Source: Apodospora peruviana (lineage: Eukaryota; Ascomycota; Sordariomycetes; Sordariales; Lasiosphaeriaceae). Taken from it: DNA of 64,000 bases. This document shows, one piece after another, positions 32,843 to 44,546 of this stretch; position 1 is the first letter of the stretch, and each line of letters begins with the position of its first letter. Location: assembly GCA_033439685.1 (NCBI GenBank), contig JAUEDM010000005.1, positions 868,001 to 932,000 on the forward strand. Direction: 5' to 3'. Below the pieces are notes generated by a model, which worked only from the letters and a program-made list of their open reading frames with translations, was not told where the DNA came from and made no database searches. The position numbers and the translations under genes were made by a program.

Positions 32843-32948
32843 TACCCTGTATCAGGATTGAACTGTTGATCTTCGAGTCTCTTGTAACTCTTTCAGTGAT
32901 AAAAGCAAGTTTTTCTATTATTATGAGGACCAACTGAGCTAACCGGGC
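32843..32948 (-). pseudogene. tRNA-Ile-like pseudogene
   Basis: On the minus strand GCCCGGTTAGCTCAGTTGG matches the 5' part of the tRNA-Ile at 30580-30680, and AACAGTTCAATCCTG matches its T arm. The right half of the D stem and the anticodon stem are lost and the T stem and acceptor each carry mismatches. It is read as a decayed copy of the intron-bearing tRNA-Ile family. Confidence 0.6.
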
Positions 32949-33272
32949 TTATGGTTGTTGTTCCTGTTGAGTTTATGTCACGATAATCTAGATCGGACGA
33001 AAGTGAAAATGGAGACTCGAGTGGAGTTTTGTCGAGGGGTGTGCTGAGGGGTGTCACGTGGGCAAGTGGGATAAAGACCCGCTAATTGCCAAGCCAAGTT
33101 TAGTGCTGGTTGAGCTTCCATGCCTGCCGAAAAGTTTCCAGGTTGCCAATCGAACGACGACATCCATTCGAGCTCCACCGAACTTCCCAAGCTCCGTCAC
33201 CACCAAGCATCATCATCGCGGACAATCGAACACGGTCAATGTGAGGTGGACTGTTCAACACACGAAGTAAAG

Positions 33273-34673
33273 ATGGCGCTCGCAACCGCACATAGGGCTC
33301 TCGCGCCCACGATACGGCACGCCGGCCAACAAGCTCGCTTGTTGACATCATCAGCTACCCGTACAGCTCTCATCCCAGCAGTATCCTCCACCTTGGTGAC
33401 TATTACGAAGAAGCCGACGGCGACCGAAACACACACATCTACATCCATAGCATCAACACTAATACCACGCAGACCCTTTCACAGCTCCCCCAGCCATGCA
33501 GCCCCGCCCTGGGGTAATATGACCAGCGGCGGCGGCCCAATGCCAACCTACTTCCAGCGCCCATCGCTCCCAGCCAACACCATCATCCGCTTCGTCCCTC
33601 AACAAACGGCCTGGATCGTCGAGCGCATGGGCAAGTTCAACCGCATCCTGCAGCCGGGCTTAGCCATCTTGGTACCATTTCTCGACCGCATCGCCTACGT
33701 CAAGTCGCTGAAAGAAGTGGCGCTCGAGATTCCCTCCCAAAGCGCCATCACGGCCGACAATGTCACCCTCGAACTCGATGGTATCTTGTACACTCGCGTC
33801 TTTGACGCCTACAAGGCCAGGTATAAATCTCCCCCTTCCCACAACCCCCCAACCTATCTCCCATCAACACTAACTGACTGACGGTAAAATAGTTACGGAG
33901 TAGAAGACGCAGAGTACGCCATCTCTCAGTTAGCACAAACAACGATGCGCTCGGAAATCGGCCAATTGACACTCGACCACGTCCTGAAAGAGCGCGCAGC
34001 GCTCAACATCAACATTACCGCGGCAATCAACGAGGCCGCCCAAGCCTGGGGCGTGACTTGTTTGCGCTACGAAATCCGCGATATCCACGCCCCGAAGCCG
34101 GTGGTCGACGCGATGCACCGCCAGGTGACGGCAGAACGGTCGAAACGGGCAGAGATTCTGGACTCCGAAGGCCAGAGACAAAGCGCCATCAATATTGCCG
34201 AAGGAAAAAAACAGTCCGTGATCCTCGCGTCCGAGGCTATGCGCGCTGAGCAGATCAATATGGCGAGCGGTGAAGCGGAAGCCATTCTGCTCAAGGCGAC
34301 GGCTACCGCTGCGGGCATCAATGCTGTTGCGAAAGCGATTGCTGAAGGAAAAGATGCTGCGCAGGGCGCTGTTTCTCTCTCGGTGGCTGAGAAGTACGTC
34401 GATGCGTTTGGACGCCTCGCGAAAGAGGGGACTGCTGTCGTCGTGCCTGGCAATGTGGGCGATATTGGGGGCATGATTGCCACTGCCATGGGTGTGTACG
34501 GGCAGGTTGGCGAGGCGCAGGCCAAGACTATGGCTAAGCGGATGCTTGATCGTGAGCAGTCTGCAGAGACCAATGAGGCGCGGGATGGAGATCGTGTCAA
34601 AAAGTCGGATTATCAGATTGCCCAGGAGAGTGTGATTGCCGAGTTTGATAAGGCTACGGAACACAAGAGGTGA
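33273..34673 (+). CDS. Stomatin-like protein 2, mitochondrial, 442 aa
   Basis: Two exons (33273-33820, 33893-34673). The intron GTATAA...TAACTGAC...ATAG joins AYKAS to YGVEDAEYAIS in phase 2. The N-terminal 75 residues are Arg/Ser/Thr-rich and end in RRPFHSSPSHAAP, a typical mitochondrial targeting peptide with an RPFHSS-type cleavage site. The SPFH/band-7 domain (about 100-290) shows ERMGKFNRILQPGLAILVPF, TLELDGILYTRV, QTTMRSEIGQLTLDHVL and the AINEAAQAWGVTCLRYEIRDI block, followed by the Glu/Ala-rich oligomerising helix (AEGKKQSVILASEAMRAEQI). Family members scaffold prohibitin/cardiolipin domains of the inner mitochondrial membrane. The in-frame ATG 51 codons upstream would bury the targeting peptide and was not used. 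Confidence 0.95.
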
Positions 34674-35391
34674 GCTTTCCTTTAATGAGGGGATAAATTG
34701 AAGTGAAAGGTGTTTTCAGCAGCTCCAGCGAGTAGAGTTCAGGTTTTTTGTCTGGTAGGAGGTATCATTGTATTGTATTGCCAACATCGGTGACGGGAGA
34801 TACGGAAAAGCGAACGAAGATTAGGATGAATGAATGGATGGATGGATGGGTAGACGGAAATATTTGTACCAATACCACACCAACAACCACACCACCACTA
34901 CATCAAAAGGAGGAGACTCTCTCCATTCATTTGTTTACTCTGTTTTTTATGGAGAGTAATGGCATGCATGGACTTTTTGTGTTCTCACGCAGTCAGCACA
35001 CCGCACCGTCACGACATCCACAGGCGTCGTTGGGTGGCAGACAGCGAAAAGGGAGGGAGCATAAAGGTGCATGGTCGGCGGTCGGATTCCACTCACTTGA
35101 TCAAAACCAATGTACAATACCATTCAAGATTTGTGAAACTCATTCCACTACCACACAACGCAGTCAGTCATCATTTCATGTGCCGTCCGTGCGTGCTTGG
35201 CCAGCCCACCATGTTCACCTCTCAGGAACTTCACTCAATCAGTTCCAATGCCTTCATGTTACAGCGACAGAACAGAATGCCCCTGAATTGCAACCTGGGT
35301 ACGCTACCTATGCCTAACTCCCGTCGGTTCTATACCCAATACTGTACATACAAAACACCACTCCCACCTCAGTCAGGTGAAAAGAATATCA
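34674..35391. other. Convergent intergenic region
   Basis: 3' flanks of two converging genes. It contains a short (GGAT)n microsatellite near 34826-34850. No gene is seen; open frames of 150-190 codons here lack motifs. Confidence 0.5.
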
Positions 35392-38300
35392 TCAAATCCC
35401 CAGCTCCCCACCAATAACATCCAAAGCCTCCCTCACCAAACTCAGCACCTTGTCATCCCCCGCCGTGCCCGCAACCTGGACACTATCCACCAGCAGCGGA
35501 TACAACCTCAGCAAATGCTTCATCGACTCGCTGTCCACGTTGGGCGTATCCGGAATCGCCTCCGGCTCCGACCTGAGCTCGACCAGACACCTCAATATCC
35601 GCGTCAATTCCCTCCTCTGGGACAACGGTTGCGGCATCCTGCCCCTCAGAGGCTGGTCGGCCACATATGCGCGCAGCGAAAGCGCGCACCGGAGGATCAG
35701 ATACGACGCCGCGGTGCGGGCGAGGCGGACGTGTAGGCCGTGAGTAGTTTCTGCTGCCGTCGTGGACGTGGACACAGTTGGCTTTGCAGCAGCGGATTCA
35801 CCGCCCTCGCCGCTTTTCTGTTGCTGCTGTTGTGCTGGAGAAAAAGATGTGGCTGAGGGAGGAGGAAAGCCAGGAGTCGGCGGCTGGACCTTGATGCTCG
35901 GGGTGGAGACCGTCTCGTCGTGGGCGGCAACTAGAGAAAACAGCTCGTCGAGACACACCTCGCTCATCGTACTCCGCTTAGTCGGCGCCGGGTCGACTGT
36001 TCGCCCGTTGCGCTTTTTGTAGAGCGAGCCGAGACCGGCGACGTCACCACCGCCCCCGCCGTAGATGGCAGAGGCTTCGGCCGGCGCCGGTGCGTGAATG
36101 ATCGATGTACGAAACAGACCATCGGCGTAGGCTTTCCTGGTCTTATCGGGAATGACCTCCGCGCCGAGCGACGGAATGATGAGCTCTCGCAGTTTGTGGA
36201 AGGAAGCGACGTCAAAGTCTTGATCCTCCATGAGCTTGGTGCCCGCTGGGGCAGCGTCGCAGTCGGCGCTGATGATGCCGTTGGCAATGGATACAATGAT
36301 CTGCCAAACAGTCTGCACAGTCGCACGCGGTAAGTCGATGGCGCAGATGTGGCCAAGGGTAGCTTCCAAAACTGCCAAGGCCGATATGGTCGCTTGTCTC
36401 CATGGCTGGATGGACTTGGTGACGATTTTGAACTGGTACTTGAGGATAATCGGGCGCGCAAGTACTGACAGCGCTGTGGCAAACGCCCCCGTCTCGTATA
36501 TATCCGCGTCAGATGCATTCTTGACGATCAGAGTTTCGAGGATAGACATGCTCTCTTTCGACATGGCGACGTATGTGCGCTTCTCCGCTGCCGCCTGGGC
36601 CGAGTTTTCCCGGGCGAAAGCGAGAGAGACAAACTCGGCCACTTGGGTAATCATGGCGGAGGGTACACCAGGTATATCGGTCTTTACCATACGGAACACC
36701 TCAAGAATTCGCCCCTGCAGCGGCGTGACGTACTCAACGTCACTGGCATATGCTCCCGGTGTCGCATGCTGCATGGCATCGCGCAGCAGTATGAGCATAC
36801 GACGGATCCGCTCCACGCCGAAGTCGTTCTGAATCAGCGAGTAGAGTTCCAACAATGTCTCGACCCAGACCAGGAGACACTTCTGGTTGTCCGCGGACTT
36901 GTCGTCCTTTCCGTCGTGCGGTACTGGGATTCCGCGAGACCACAAGTCCCAGGCAAGGTCGATACTCGCCTTGTTAAAGGTCGGGGTGTCGCGCTCACCG
37001 CAGCTGCGGAGGATATCGCGGACGGCGCTATACACGGCGGCATTGATGTCGAGAGCCTGAACATCCAACATCACCGCGAAGTGATTCAGAAGATCCTGCC
37101 ACATCTTAGCGAATCCTTGATGTGTTGCCAACACGGGGAGATAGGACACAAAGAGTTCCGAAACGCCTTGGACGACAACAATGGCAGTCTCATTCCAGTC
37201 GCCGTGAGTCTTATCCTTTGACGACGACTCCTTGACAGCCTGCAATTCCTTCTCAATCGAGGACAGCAACCTGAAAATGACCGATTTGATGCAGACCGAC
37301 CACGCGACGGGGTTTAGGCTGTCGCCATATGCCGAGATTATACGCATAAGCGTTTGGATAGCACCTAAGAGGGTCAGCACTACCCGCGAGCGAAGCAAGA
37401 GGACGACCACTCACTATTCCTCAGCTCCAGTCTTTGGTCGGTAGCAACCGAGGTGAGTCTCAAGAGCAAAAGCATCCACAAGGCTGCCCCCGATCCACGG
37501 TGGGAAGGCTCCGCCGCTAGCTTCACGAGCGCCTGGTCTCCCGACTCGTCCATCATGTCTTCAGTGATGGATATGGATCGGCTCTTCCCAGAGAGAAAGT
37601 CGGATATCGCCCAGAAAAATGTGACAGTCTAACCATAATTAGCAACACGTTAGCAGTGAAATCAGGGCAGCTTACCGTTAATGCAACATTGAGATCATCA
37701 AATTGGGTACAGAACTTATACAGTGTATCGACGAGGTTGAGAAAGCAGGCATTCGGCAAGGAAGCAAGGAAGTCAGAACATATTAGCTGGAGGGAAGAAA
37801 AGGAAGGCCGGATTAGCTTGACAGAGCGCGTCACCAGGCCGGCCTGAGAGGATAGTGCTTCTTTCATCGCTTCCGGGCTTCTGTCTCTGATAAAGAATAT
37901 GCTGTCGATGATCTCAAATGTGATCTCCCAACCAAACGTTAGAGTTTCCCCACAGTTCTCCAATAAGCTCTTGAGGCCTTCGAGGATGATCTTGTGGATA
38001 TCAACATCAGTTGCGTGGGTCATTACAGACACATCGCGATCGAGCAACTGGAGAGGCAGCAGTGAATCCCGGAAGGCTTCAAGAATGCGCTTTTGGATTG
38101 GCCCACGTGCATCCTGAGGTTGCGACGCAATAGCAGTCGCAGCCTCCAGAAGGATGCGAACGAGTGTCTCAGCTGCACGCGCTCTCACAGGTGCAGTGTT
38201 TGGGGCAGAACTCAGAGTGTTGATCAACTCGGAGATCATTGGTGTCCATCCTGAGATATCGGGCGGGTATGACAGGAGGCGTTCCATGTTGATAGTAGCG

Positions 38301-41115
38301 AGATCTCCAAGCTTGGCCAAAGCGAACTGGTCCTCCTGGTTGGGTCCAGCAAGGGATGAAGTCGAAATACTCAAGACTCGTTTATGTGACATTGTCGGTC
38401 TTAGTCCGGCTGACGATGGCGGGGACTGTGGGCGACTCTCGGCTTCAGATGCTTTGTCGCCATGTTTCTCCAGGAGATTACAAACTGCCTCGACAACTTC
38501 AACAAACGCAGGGTTCGGGAAGTCAACGGTGCTCTCGAAAAGTCGAGAAGCAGCGGTCTCAACTGCGCGAATCTCGGTGCTGAAGTTGGACAAGAGTACT
38601 GTGGCCTCCTGCTCGGCTCGCTGATCTGGGACCTTGGCCGCTATCGCCGTTCTCCCCGCAGTCTTACCGGACGAGAACAAGACAAAGTCAGCTTGTTGCA
38701 GCGTCTCAAGAATAATACTCCACGTAGAGGACAAGGTTGGACCAAGAGCTATGCCCAGATTGAGGAGAGCCCGGAGACAAAGGAGATTTCGGGTGTTGAG
38801 TGTCATCGGGGTGAAATCCGCCGAGTGCTGGCGCTGCTTTTCTGCCGTCTGCGCCGATGGGCTGACAAGGCTGTCCACGCTCAGGAGCCCCCGAGCATTG
38901 CTCAGAATGCTATTCGCCGGCTCTGATGTGCCCGGTGTCGTAGCTTGCTGTCGGGCTCCGGCATTGAGACACGCACTGAATACGTTGGGCGGCACAGCTG
39001 CTTTGCCCAGTGTTGTTAGAAACGCATCTCGTGGAGTAGTGAGCTGCAGCAAACCGGCTACATGTGCAAACTTTTGAAACGCCCGAACCAAGCCATGATA
39101 GTATTCAGAGTCCATGGCAGCATACAGGAAGGTAGAACAGGTGGCGAGAATGGCCGGCCAGCACTCGTCAATGAAGGCCGCGCAAACCTTGACCTCGGCA
39201 TGAAGAGGGTGGTTTTCCAGCAACAAAGGATTGACCGGGACCGGGTTCCTCTTGAACGAGGCGGTCCGCTCTAATGGGTTCTTTTCAATCAGGGGATCGG
39301 TGCGATCATCGGCCGATGGCGCTGGCGAGTCGCGACCGCTGTCCTGCTTCGAACTTCTTTTTCTCCGTCCGTCACTCGGGACTGTAAGCGGAAGGATAAA
39401 CTTGGCCAAGCCTTCAGACAGTGATGTTATGCAAGCAAGCGTGAGGCTGTAAACATATGACTCGGGAATGCTAGGAGGGTCTGTCTTGTCCAACTGGTCG
39501 ATGCAGGGAACGCGCATAGTGCTCCATTGCGTGCTGATACCCGTATTGTGACCATCAGACCCAACTGAGCCAGAGATAATCCCGGTGACGCCGCTAGCCT
39601 CCAGCATTACCTGGTCGTTTGACGTCCCGGCATTTCCGTAGGGATTCGCGACAGGAATGGTTGATTGGTGCCCCAAGCCAATCACAGAAGGTTTCTCTGT
39701 GCTGACGCGGACGAAGGTTGCTGTCAAGTTCTTGAGGACGTTTTTCTGTCCCTCTTTGGCATCGTAAAGCATGAAAATACGTCGTAGAAGGCCGTGGTCG
39801 GCGAAGATGCCCCTGAATACCTCCATGCAGAGCGATCTCTTCCACAGTGCGGTGTCTTGATCCAACAACTGGGTGAGAATGTCGAGTGCCTCCCCGCTCT
39901 CTGATGGTAGAAGCGAGAGGTGTCGTCGGAGCAGGGTGTACAATATTCGGACAAGGCGAACACTGGTCGCAAAGTTGGGCTTCCCACGCAGGGCACTGAT
40001 GATAAAGGGCATTACTCTCGTGCGCAGAACGTTAGCCTGCTCGGGATGCGTTGAAAAGATGGCAGCGTGGTTTGTCAAGACCGATTCTATCAGTTCAAGA
40101 CCAAATGTCTGCGGGAGTCCAGAAAAACGAAGGTATTCCGGTCGTTGGTTTTCCGTCAACAAACAAATGTCATTGAAGACCTAAATGGTCAGTAAATATG
40201 CTACTGACACACAATGAGAGAGCATCATTACCCTGTAAGCATCCATGGCCGCAGCCCGTAGCGAAACAGTGCCATCTTGGGTTGGGGCCTCTCCAATGGT
40301 AGGCGAAGATGTACCAGACTCTGGTCAGTGAGTTAGAATGAGCTGGAAAGAGAATCTTAGTATTGAAGTTACTTACTGTCTTCAGTCACCACCTTGTCAA
40401 AGACCGACACGACAAGCTGTTGCAGGGTCGCCGCGGAGGTATTGTTGACAATGGCATTTTTACTCGACTGCAAGATGAAGCAGATATTCAGAGCAGTGAC
40501 AAGAAGCTCGCCCTTGACATCGGTTGCATAGTTGGAGAGCAACGATGGAAGGGCCTGGAGGATCTTGAGCTGGACATCCAGTCCAGCTGAGGTGGCTTGC
40601 TGCAATGACTCGAGAACCTGGCTCAGTCGAGATCTCGGAAGAGCCCGCGACACGATAAGACGCTGCAAACAGACGATTGCGATTCCTGTGAACTTGGAAT
40701 TCTTGGTCCCGCAAGCGATAATGAAGGGGTTGACAAAGTTGGCATGTTGAGCGAGTTCTGGCAGAGTGTGAGCCCGGGTGAGTTGAACAGGGGTAAGGGC
40801 CAGGCAGTTGAGGCCAGATGATAATGATGATGGGCCACAACCAAGAGGTTAGAGTCAAACTCACCACCAGCAATCTGGGCTTCAGCAGGGTTCCTCAGAC
40901 TCTTTAGTTCTTCCAAGGACTTCTCAGCTGCCTATGTTAAAAAATGTCAGTTTGTTGAAAACTGTTGAAATCCATTTTGGCCCTTTTGGGGGATTATTTC
41001 GATATTTGTACAGTGCAGGGCTGTGGTGGCATCTCACCTGGCGCAGGTCGTTGTGCTTCCTTTTGCTCTCCTGGATGAGGTTGGCCAGCTCCGAAGCCAG
41101 AAGTTGAGCTGTCAT
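35392..41115 (-). CDS. mon2: MON2-type endosome/Golgi trafficking protein, 1768 aa
   Basis: Mon2 is a large HEAT-repeat protein related to Arf-GEFs but without a Sec7 domain; it works with the flippase Dop1/Neo1 system in endosome-Golgi traffic. Seven exons on the minus strand: 41115-41038, 40931-40865, 40757-40377, 40320-40232, 40180-37676, 37628-37415 and 37364-35392. All junctions are GT-AG and the phases close to 1769 codons with stop. Landmarks are the N-terminal DCB-like part (MTAQLLASELANLIQESKRKHNDLRQ...AAEKSL), FTGIAIVCLQRLIVSRALP, the HUS-like part (FGLELIESVLTNHAAIFSTHPE), a Ser-rich linker, and the diagnostic RNSAIQTLMRIISAYGDSL box at the exon 6/7 joint. No membrane segments, so a peripheral protein. 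Length suits the family. Confidence 0.95.
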
Positions 41116-41570
41116 ATTTGCATTTCGAAGTTAAAGGCCTTACTCTGCCCACTTGCAGCATGCGTCGGGTGGTTGTTTGGCTCAAAAGTCACAGGGAGTC
41201 AGGTCATTAGGTTGCCCAGAGGCGATGTGGATTCGTGTTGTTGGGTTGCCTGTGTTCTCTTCAGCGCACTCCTCCACAGAAGGGAGCACCGGAGCACAAC
41301 AGTTGTTGGGGATGGAAGAACCAACCATGACCAAACCCGGCAGAACCCCTCACCGCCTGATTTGAACCCCCTCCTCCCCCCCACCATCGTCTCACCTAGA
41401 CTCCCCACCGCTTGGCTGCCTGCAATGACGCTGCCGCTGCGGACCGCCGCTTGCTGTTTGAGCTCTGAAAGCTGGGCTGAGCCTGACAACCTTGACCTTG
41501 CATCATTTTGTCGCAAGGCTGTTTCCGCGACACCCGACAACCATATTCCAGACAATCGACGCAGACAAAC
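41116..41570. other. Divergent promoter region between mon2-type and UEV genes
   Basis: A 455-nt divergent spacer shared by two conserved genes. No TATA box is evident; it is C/T- and CAACC-rich near 41370-41420. Confidence 0.5.
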
Positions 41571-42251
41571 ATGGCGGTTGCTCAGGTTCCCCGGAATTTC
41601 AAGCTCCTCGCCGAGCTGGAGAAGGGCGAGAAGGGCATGGGCGCAGGTATGGTTGGGCTGCATCCCTGCACCCCGCCGCGATGCCGACGGATGATGGCGG
41701 CGGCGACCGCGCGACAACGTTAACTGACTGACCCTGCTACTACAGGTGCCTGCTCATACGGCCTCGAGGACCCGGAGGATATCTACATGACCCATTGGCG
41801 AGGAACCATCTGGGGTCCCCCGCATGTACGTTTTCCTCGGTTTCATACCCTTCGCCATGACTGACTCTCTCGAACAAGGGCCAACACGAGAACCGCATCT
41901 ACGAGCTCAAGATGGAGTGCGGCCCCAACTACCCCAAGGAACCGCCCCTTATCCACTTTGTCAGCCAGATCAACCTTCCCGGTGTGAGCCAGACGGACGG
42001 CAAGGTGGACAAGAACTCGGTGGCCATCCTGCGTGACTGGACCCGGATTGCGACCGAGCTCTCGAAAAACCCGCGGCCGAAGGAGGATCCGCTCAGCCTC
42101 GAGGCGGCTCTGATTGCGATAAGAAAGTAAGGCAGCGCGCGGACATACGAGCTGGTTGTGTTGCTAATGCGAGATCGAAAACAGGTACATGGAGGAGCAC
42201 AAGAAGCTGCCCCAGCCTCCCGAGGGATCCAAGTATCCCATGTACAAGTGA
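41571..42251 (+). CDS. mms2: Ubiquitin-conjugating enzyme variant (MMS2/UEV1 type), 156 aa
   Basis: Mms2-type UEVs pair with Ubc13 to build Lys63-linked ubiquitin chains in error-free DNA-damage tolerance. Four exons: 41571-41646, 41746-41825, 41879-42126 and 42185-42251, total 157 codons with stop. Family landmarks are VPRNFKLLAELEKGEKG, YGLEDPEDIYMTHWRGTIWG, NRIYELKMECGPNYPKEPP and the C-terminal KLPQPPEGSKYPMYK. The catalytic Cys of active E2s is absent: the region after PPLIHFVSQINLPG has no HPN and no Cys. The third exon begins after an AAG acceptor (41878), needed to give GQHENRIYEL. A stretch VAILRDWTRIATELSKNPRPKEDP is somewhat longer than in yeast Mms2. It is nuclear/cytosolic by family. 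Confidence 0.95.
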
Positions 42252-42782
42252 ACGGATGAATAACACGATGGAAAGTCTTATTTGCATTTTGAAGGTCAAG
42301 GGAATTGCAACAGAACGACAAGGAGACGAATGGGGATGGATATCGAGACCTAGACTGACGGGGAGTTATGGCATCCATGGGCAATTGAGCGGGGTTGCTT
42401 GCTGTGAGCAGGGACTCGGGAGCTGTGAGCACAACGGCTGATTCTGGCGATGGGCTACCTACCAAGTACTGTACACATCTGAGACCGAAGTATTGGGTTA
42501 AACAGCGATGAGACAAATCCTCATCGACAAGATAAATGCAATTTCTAGTTATTTATTTGAACAGACTGTAAAGCAGACTGCTGTAAAGCAATGTCAGGGT
42601 TGTTTAATGGGTGCACGTGACAGCGTGGGGAGATCCCTGCGCAACACCCCTGAGCTCGGCCCAGCATTTTGGGTTGCATCCTGGCAAAAAAACAAAGCCA
42701 AGAGCTTCTTCAAGACTCACCAGTCCTCAAGACCAACAATATGGGCATGCGCACATGCTGCCCACTGCCTCCGAACGGATGA
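42252..42782. other. Intergenic, no gene seen
   Basis: 3' flank of the UEV gene and promoter of the LYR-motif gene; no TATA box evident. Confidence 0.4.
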
Positions 42783-44105
42783 ATGACGCCTCTCTACAGA
42801 CAAGGTCGAGACTCGCGGCATCGTCGCGCCTGTAAGAGCACCACAGGCACCCCTTCCTGCCGGTGTTCCCGACCACAATCTAATTCTTTGTCGTAAATAG
42901 GCTGCGCACTTTACAGAGCCCTCCTTCGCCAGGGAAAACGCGTACCGGTCCCAGATGACATCGCGACAGGGCCATGGTCCGCGTCAGCCGAAATCGGAAA
43001 CTTGGTGCGGCGCGGTTTTCGCCGGAACAGAAAAGATATTAGTCACAGGCTCATCGTCGCGGCGCTCAAGGATGGCTATAAGTTCCTCGGCATGTTCGGC
43101 CGCGTCGCGCAAGACACCGAAGGAGAAGAACATGCGTCTGTCATAACGTTTCTGCGCGAGAATAAGAAGAGAGTCGAGGCCATTCACGCTAAGCAGGCCG
43201 CCGAGCGCGCGGCGAAACCCGTCTCACCGCACCCCGACCGCGTGCCCATCCTGACGCTACTCCCGCCGACGAAAAAGAAGCCGGGGCCGGTATACGTTGC
43301 GACGAATAGGCCGCGCCCGTTAAGCGAGTTGTCGGGTGGCGTGCGCAAGCTGCCGACGCTTGATGACTGTATGGGCTATCCTTTTTTGAGATTAGGCAAG
43401 CCGCAGAGCCCGGAGCTGGCGGGGGTGATTAGGAGGATAGTGTACACGCGACAGCGGAATATACGTGAGTTGTTGAGTATGAAGAAGTATGAGATGAGCG
43501 ACGCAAAGATTGAGGATGAGTGGGATGGTATGATGGATTTACTGGCAGAGGGGCGGAAGAGAAAGATGGGAACCACCCCGAGTTATGGAGAGATTTATGA
43601 GCAGTGGTGGCAGGCTGGCCAGGAAATTGCGGAAAAAATTAAGAAGGGCCGGCGAACAAAATGGTATGAGGAGCCTGAGCGGTTGTGGGACCGTGACTGG
43701 CCTGAGATGAAGGAGATCTCTTTCGCGGATTCGTGGCGGATCTTTGGGTATGAGTTGGCGATTAAGCTTGCGGCGCAGCAGCAGGATATGGTTGCCAGAG
43801 GCAAGGCGCTGTGGAAGATTGCGCTTGCCGAAAGGGAGTTGGCGGAGAAGGAGGCGAAGGAGAGGGGTGAGAGGCTGGTTAGGCCCATGGGTGACCAGGA
43901 GATGGAGATGAGAGAGAATTGGAAGAGGGCGTGGTCGAGGCGGCAGGTTAAGGAGAGACTGGCTAAGATGTATGAGGCCGAGGAGAAGGGTGATCACGAG
44001 ACGGCGAAGAAGTTGGCGAATAGGAAGTTCAAGGTGCAGGTTCCGTTGAGGGTGTGGGACTGGAAATCGAAAGCAAAGAAAGCGAGCCCGAAGGTTGTAT
44101 CATAG
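42783..44105 (+). CDS. LYR-motif (Complex1_LYR-like) protein, 417 aa
   Basis: Two exons (42783-42831, 42901-44105). The short first exon MTPLYRQGRDSRHRRA is in phase 1. The intron (42832-42900, GTAAGA...TCTAATTC...ATAG) joins it to CALYRALLRQGKRVPVPDD, restoring an LYR tripeptide typical of small mitochondrial assembly factors that bind acyl-ACP and hand over Fe-S or complex subunits. The rest, about 370 residues, is very rich in Lys, Arg, Glu and Trp and mostly helical, much longer than classic LYR proteins (about 100 aa); similar long LYR proteins are known in fungi but without assigned role. A mitochondrial location is inferred from the domain. Choosing the ATG at 42779 instead gives the wrong phase at the splice. 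Confidence 0.8.
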
Positions 44106-44546
44106 TTGGATGGTCGGTGTACATTTGTTAACAGCATTAGACGGTATATATCTGGCGTTGGGCTTAGGAAAAAAGGTGGATGGATAGGTGGTTGCTGTAT
44201 ATGAACATCTCAACATATCAACTTATTGTCCAGTCTCGGCATTAAACCGTGTCGTGGCAAGTTGCACATTATATGAATCATCAACCTAGTAGTTTCTCTA
44301 TCCAATATGTAACTGACTGACCAGTCAAGGTGCCGAAATAACAGTTAGCTCAATATTCAAATCCCCGCAAAAAAATAAAATCATGAAGCAGATCTGCCCT
44401 CAGCCCGTCGCCGAACTTTCCCAAACGCCTTGCCAACAGCAGACTGCGTACCACAAGATACTGATATCACCCCCACCAACGCCAAAGGTAAGCTTCCAAT
44501 CCCACATAAACCAGGTTTTCTCCTGCGAGATAAGTGAAGGAATCAG
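44106..44546. other. Convergent 3' flanks
   Basis: Between the stop codons of the LYR-motif gene and the bZIP gene; no gene seen. Confidence 0.5.

Noticed and set aside
34748..35417. Two plus-strand frames of 150-190 codons downstream of the stomatin-like gene
   Set aside because: They overlap each other, include a (GGAT)n microsatellite, and lie between converging genes where 3' UTRs are expected.
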